Shown here piece after piece: positions 17,703-22,201 of a stretch of DNA of 22,201 bases (positions within the stretch are counted from its first letter, which is position 1; each line of letters begins with the position of its first letter). Source of the stretch: Saccoglossus kowalevskii (taxonomy: Eukaryota; Hemichordata; Enteropneusta; Harrimaniidae); assembly GCF_000003605.2 (NCBI RefSeq), contig NW_003128924.1, positions 1 through 22,201 on the forward strand. Direction: 5' to 3'. Under the pieces are notes generated by a model. That model did not search any database. It saw only the letters and a program-made list of their open reading frames with translations, and was not told the origin of the DNA. The translations under genes and the position numbers were made by a program.

Positions 17703-20336
17703 GTACATGTTGTCATCCCAACCTTGTTAGTACATACATTTCTCAAAAAGTTTCTAAATTAAGTAGCACACGTACGTGCGTCCTGGTTAATTTGACCTTT
17801 TTTATGTGCAATTACGTAAAAAATACTAAAAATAAATATGACATGCTCTTTTCTCACTGATACTGACGGACGACATGTTGTGCAACACTTATTTTTACGT
17901 GTTTGCTCTCAGTTGACGGCTTCAATCATCAGCTGATAGTTACTTCTCTACCTTTACCTTGCCCTTATTTTGGGAAAACGCATTCAAAATCAAGCACAAT
18001 TATTTAATTAAAAAAATTTTAAGCAGTATCTAGTACAAAAACAATTTACTATGACAAAAACTACTGTATAAGACTGTTGATACATATAATTACAGGATGC
18101 ACATTCAGAGGTCCTGCACGTTTGGGGATGCAATATCCAATTTTATCCGGTTTTGTCCTTTTACATTGGTCAAAGGTCAGACTCATTCATGAATAAAATC
18201 CAAGGACTGGTCTCTGCGGTAAACGTCAGCTTTTCTTTATTGGCTATCCGGTGCCTTTAACAGAGTATCCGGATATATGTATCAGACAGCTCAGGATCCC
18301 GATGTTGCATTTCTGAAACAGACAAGAAATAAACTCGCTTATTGCATTTCTTCAATAAAAAAAAATTCTACAATTTATTACCTCAACAAGGCACGATTTT
18401 TCCATGGATATAACAAAACTATGGAAACCCCTTCTTCCAGTCCAACACTATTACTACCATACAGTTGCCATACCTAGGGAATTGCAATTTGTAAAAATTT
18501 GCAAACAAACGCGGTAACTAAACTAGTTCTTCTGCTTAGCTAGACAAAGATCATTGAAAGCCGAGGGCTGTGGAAGTAAATTACTATCGCAGATGTTTGG
18601 ACTGGGTCACCAATTTTCAGTACTTTAGAGAGCTGACGAGAAGTCTATCATAACTTCATCTATTTAAACTACTCAATTGTCTTATCTTTATGCTTCAAAA
18701 CACACTATTATTTCGTTCAGCGCTATGATTGGCTAAAAAGTTTTTCGCTGTTGTTGTTTTGGGATACGACTGACCTGCATCGATGATGCATATCATTTGC
18801 CTAAGGGGTTTGTTTCGTTGACTGATTTGACGACCAGCCTTTATACCCATCTCAGACGCATTCTCTTTGCATTGTACAACTTGTTAATAGTTTGATGGGT
18901 GTGCTGCTTGGCGGTTGATTATATCCTCGCTTTCAATCGATCCAGTTTTCTGCGTTCTGTCAAAAGGTAATCGACTATTGATTTCTAAAAAAGATGTTGT
19001 CAAAGACTCATGATTATATAATGGCTAAGGTCACGAGGTTTCCAGTAGGCATTATGTATTTTTAGGTTGGGGATTGTTTGAAATTTTCATTTCAGGGTTT
19101 TTCAGTGAAGGCAGTTCTCTTGTTGTTTCCGTCCATTCATTTTAAAGCCTTCTTTTTGTAGCACTGTGCTCTTATACCCTCACATTGGTATTGTTTTGCA
19201 TACTACATTATATTTATACCCTTACATTGTAAAATGAACTTGCTGAAGTACATGAGACTGATAAAGAGTAATTGCAACTTTATAATTGTAACAACTTGAA
19301 ATACTGTATTTGCTCGTATGAGAAACACAATATGCTTATACGCCTTTCAAAGTTAATATAAAGTTCACTTCAAGTTTGGTGTACTTAGAGTGACTCAAAC
19401 GCACCGTCACACCTCGTTATGTTTGATGTGGGTCCCATGCAACATTTACAGTGCGTGTAAAATATCTGTGGTGCCATCAATAGAGCAACATCACATTATT
19501 TTAGGCTCATATGCATCTCTATAGAGATACTCTTTTAATGTTTTTTAATGACTGAATATATATAAAAGAATACAGTTCTTTTAATTCCCATGCATAACAG
19601 TTGAAGTATAGTCTGGACTGTTTACAGCTGTAGACCTGGATTTCAATGTCTGCTGAGGCAGGGAAAAGTCTCAGACAAGCAATCATTGCATTGTAGCAGA
19701 ACGTATGATTTTTATCTGGTTGGCTGGCATACATGTAAAAGCGATTCACTATATTAAAAGCAGTATTTTGTCAGTGAAAATAAACTTTTTTCTGTTCTCT
19801 GCGAGATTCTGCATTATGTGTGAAATCGAACATAAAAACAGGATAAAGGTCATAGCATCGTAGTGGCGTCAAAACATCGCGTTCAACATACGCGAAAATA
19901 TTTTTTTTTCTGCATTTCCACACTTAATAATATGCTATACACATGTTCTGATAGTCAATTTCGATGACATAAAAATACTTCAACGCCATATTCCTCTTTG
20001 AAAGCTAGGACTTTTGACATTGAATTATAAAAACAAGAAATTCAAGTTCAAAATTTAATCATTCTATTTTGAAGACATTCTAGCTGTGTCTTTCAGGCAC
20101 AACGGGAATCGAAAATCGCCAAATGTGTTTTTGCATGTCAGCTACATGTATCTACATATATGCAAAAGAGCCTGTACATTTCCCAGGCTATCAAGAGGTA
20201 CAACAGTATTTGTTATTCTGTAGTAGGCGTGCATGGTTTCTTGGGATGCATGCTATGTTAATGTCTAACTATAAAAGTACACAATTATTGTAGACACACC
20301 TGTTATTTCTCCGACTGAAATCTGTGCTAATAGCAA
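17703..20336. other. Non-coding DNA without recognised features
   Basis: Open frames are short. The plus-strand frame at 18277-18477 has an RNK...IKK...YYLNK stretch faintly like the linker before LINE reverse transcriptases, but no catalytic motif. A TACTGTATTTGCTCGTAT block near 19303-19320 is the inverted form of the AGCAAATACRGTA ends seen at 20395 and 22185. No tandem repeats occur. A gene on either strand could have introns here, but no exon stood out. Confidence 0.45.
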
Positions 20337-20476
20337 GCACTGTGCAGTTCTGCCATGGCCATCTGTTATTCAATAACTTCATGCTCGACTAATGGAGCAA
20401 ATACGGTACAGTTTGACCATGGACACACATGTTGTTATTTACTTCACTCTGTGCACTACTAATGGAGCAAATACGA
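20337..20476 (+). repeat. Diverged 70-bp direct repeat
   Basis: Two tandem units of 70 bp (20337-20406 and 20407-20476) share a start like TGCAGTTCTGCCATGG or TACAGTTTGACCATGG, a middle TGTTATT...TACTTCA-like part, and an end, ACTAATGGAGCAAATACG, that is identical. A third version of the end, CTACTAATGGAGTAAATACA, lies at 22177-22196 and runs into the window edge. The conserved end may be the terminus of a dispersed element. Confidence 0.65.
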
Positions 20477-21036
20477 AAAGGGGAAGACTGTGATTTACGT
20501 TATCCAGAGGTGCTGCATATACCTTGATATGTGATCCCTAGGTTTCACATTACCAAGATTATAACGGTGCCGACAACCAATTTATGCAACGTAATCCAAT
20601 TCAACGACTATTACGTATTATTTTCTCTGTTACTTTAAACGCACTGTTACCATATAGGCGGTAAAGTACGCCCAAACCAAAACACTTAATGCACATTACA
20701 ACAAACCGTGACAGGAACCCATGAATGATTTCCAATCATGCGTCCATGTAAGCTGGTATTTTGCATTGAATTCTACCAGTCTACAGGAAAAGGTAACACC
20801 AATAATAGCGGTGAAAATACCGCACATACACTTGCATGACGGTGGGTTCGGTTGTGGTTATGCGCATTCTTTGTATTTAACTACAACAATCACAAATCGC
20901 TATAAATATGATTAGGTTTCGTTTATGATGCAGAAAAACGTGCATTATTTATCCAATTGCCAACTAACATGTAAAACAATTAAAAATAGTTGTAAAATGG
21001 TTGTACTGTAAACATTGGCATGTCATACCTACATGA
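20477..21036. other. Non-coding DNA without recognised features
   Basis: Nothing recognised. A 64-codon plus frame from 20721 has no domain. Confidence 0.45.
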
Positions 21037-21268
21037 TGGTAGAGTGGTTAGCGTGTTCGCCTCAGACCAAGGAAGTTCTGGGTTTGACTCTCGTAACCAA
21101 CTCAGCAGCGTCAATGAGTACAGTCTGCCCTGCCTTTCAAACACGCGGTATCATGTTTAGGAAACTGGTTCACACATTCACTTGCAATTAGCACCTAAGA
21201 CAAAAATCATTAGGGAAGCCAGAAGCGAAAAAGGAATAAATGAAAAAAACAAAAAAAACACTATCCTA
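21037..21268 (+). mobile_element. tRNA-derived SINE with A and B boxes
   Basis: The head contains an RNA polymerase III A box (TGGTAGAGTGGTTAGCG from 21037) and a diverged B box (GGTTTGACTCT at 21081-21091), spaced as in a tRNA. The tRNA-like part is followed by an unrelated body and an A-rich tail (GAAAAAAACAAAAAAAACA) ending near 21259-21268. A body and tail without the head recur at 7567-7700. The head lacks a clean acceptor stem and has a T in place of C in the B-box core, so it is a SINE rather than a functional tRNA gene. Transcription by polymerase III and mobilisation by a partner LINE are known for this class. I cannot name the family. Confidence 0.75.
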
Positions 21269-22176
21269 ACCCTTCATTGGACTATGAAAAATTCCTTTTT
21301 TCCAGAGTAGGTTTCAGTTATATACTGTAAGCCGCTATATTTTAGTTGGAGACAAAATGACTTGTTTATCTTCCGAATGTTCACAAATGTTTGAAAACAT
21401 GGAGGCAATTTATTTTAACGAGTGATTTTTCTCTCTGTAAATGTTGGCAGTCTGCCTGATTAAATAAAGTCCCATCCGGTTGTATTCCATCGTGTTTTAC
21501 TGCAGCTGTATCATATGCGGTGAATAAAGCACAGATTGTTTGTGTCGTTTCACTGGATGTGTTTTCTAAACTGTGTCTTATTGATGAAAGATCTCGGCAT
21601 TAACCGAGTTCACCGCAGGTCAACAGCTGTACATGTGTTCCTGCTGGTGGTATGGGATATCAAAAGATGCACAGAAAATTTGCAAATCCAATTTCGGAAT
21701 ATCTGTTTAAAAATATCAATACTTCTTGCATCGTATTTGTTTCATTAGTTTTGCTTGCACTTATGTAAATGATCAATTAAATGTCTTGTTCTCATCTGTT
21801 GGTCGCTCAAGAGAGACATTTCAAGCATGTTATCCCAAGATTCACTGGTTCATGTAATTATAATGTCTAAACATGGGTCCTAATTTTAAAAAACATGGAT
21901 GCCAATTAAAATGTCCAATTTAGTTAGATTTATGGCATATGATATATGGTCATGTCTGAAAAGTTTGTCTACATGTACTTACTATGCAGCTCATGATGTA
22001 TCTGAAGACAGAAACCAAACTTTCAAACATTTTTTTGATAATAAGTTTCAAAAAATATCCTTCTATCGTATGAAGCACACTTTACCAGTTTGCCACAAAA
22101 AAAATTGCAGTGTGAAAAAAAAAATATCTGCTCTGTTTTAAGTGCATCTCCAATGAAAATACGTAATTGCCTGTGC
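21269..22176. other. Non-coding DNA without recognised features
   Basis: A TTCCTTTTTTCCAG acceptor-like site at about 21292-21305 precedes 21 nt and a GTAAGC, but this overlaps an ACTGTAAGCCGCTATATTTT repeat-end sequence, so I do not call an exon. On the minus strand a strong acceptor, GGTTTCTGTCTTCAG, and a donor, GTAAGTACAT, enclose only 19 nt (about 21984-22002). Open frames at 21536-21748 and 21899-22141 have no recognisable domain. Confidence 0.45.
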
Positions 22177-22201
22177 TACTAATGGAGTAAATACAGTATT
22201 A
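22177..22201 (+). repeat. Partial copy of the CTACTAATGGAG repeat end
   Basis: CTACTAATGGAGTAAATACA matches the shared end of the 70-bp units at 20337-20476 with two differences. It continues AGTATTA to the window edge, so its extent is unknown. Confidence 0.5.

Noticed and set aside
18277-18477. Plus-strand frame with a faint LINE-linker look (RNK...IKK...YYLNK)
   Set aside because: No reverse transcriptase or endonuclease motif is visible around it, the resemblance covers few residues, and the frame is short.
21030-21105. A true tRNA gene
   Set aside because: No acceptor stem can be paired, the B box is diverged, and the tRNA-like part is fused to a body and A-rich tail shared with a second locus, as in a SINE.
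21984-22002. 19-nt minus-strand microexon between a strong acceptor and a strong donor
   Set aside because: Too short to assess, with two open frames and no neighbouring exon; similar pairs occur by chance elsewhere in the window.

Overview
This window looks like intergenic or intronic DNA from an invertebrate animal. It is AT-rich (roughly one third G+C by eye), full of A and T homopolymers, and has no convincing long open reading frame on either strand. The longest open stretch is 127 codons, lies in an AT-rich duplicated segment and has no recognisable domain. The content is typical of eukaryotic repeat-rich DNA: a tRNA-derived SINE, several short inverted-repeat elements (MITE-like) flanked by TA, two minisatellite arrays and degenerate dispersed repeats. 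I see no operons, bacterial ribosome-binding sites or phage genes. The general look (ACATGTA-rich, low G+C, many small palindromic elements) resembles mollusc or other lophotrochozoan genomes; this is impression, not proof.

Layout. 1-2659: mostly unremarkable AT-rich DNA with one possible short exon (321-355). 2660-2790: old TA-flanked MITE (family 1, copy A). 3260-4130: G-poor minisatellite of about 90 bp period, built from TCTAA pentamers. 4549-4739: MITE of a second family, with a solo arm near 8729. 4831-5458: three RFX/X-box-like palindromic motifs. 7003-7159: family 1 copy B. 7345-7393: possible short exon. 7567-7700: 5'-truncated SINE. 8050-8910: two local direct duplications. 10216-10296: short tandem repeat with four perfect octamer motifs. 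10845-11007: family 1 copy C. 11977-12181: third MITE family. 13011-13740: 76-bp tandem array in which each unit carries an inverted pair of consensus CCAAT boxes. 14141 and 17202: an identical 34-bp repeat. 14567-14614 and 16729-16770: possible short exons. 15222-15407: fourth MITE family. 17661-17702: compact hairpin. 20337-20476: 70-bp direct repeat, with a related copy at the window's right edge. 21037-21268: SINE with tRNA-like head.

If any protein gene crosses this window, the best reading is a plus-strand gene with long introns. Four short AG...GT-bounded open segments (321-355, 7345-7393, 14567-14614, 16729-16770) can be joined without a phase conflict, but equally good-looking pieces that break the phase also exist, so this is only a hypothesis. 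The most distinctive structure is the CCAAT-box array at 13011-13740. I found nothing that amounts to a clearly new biological system.
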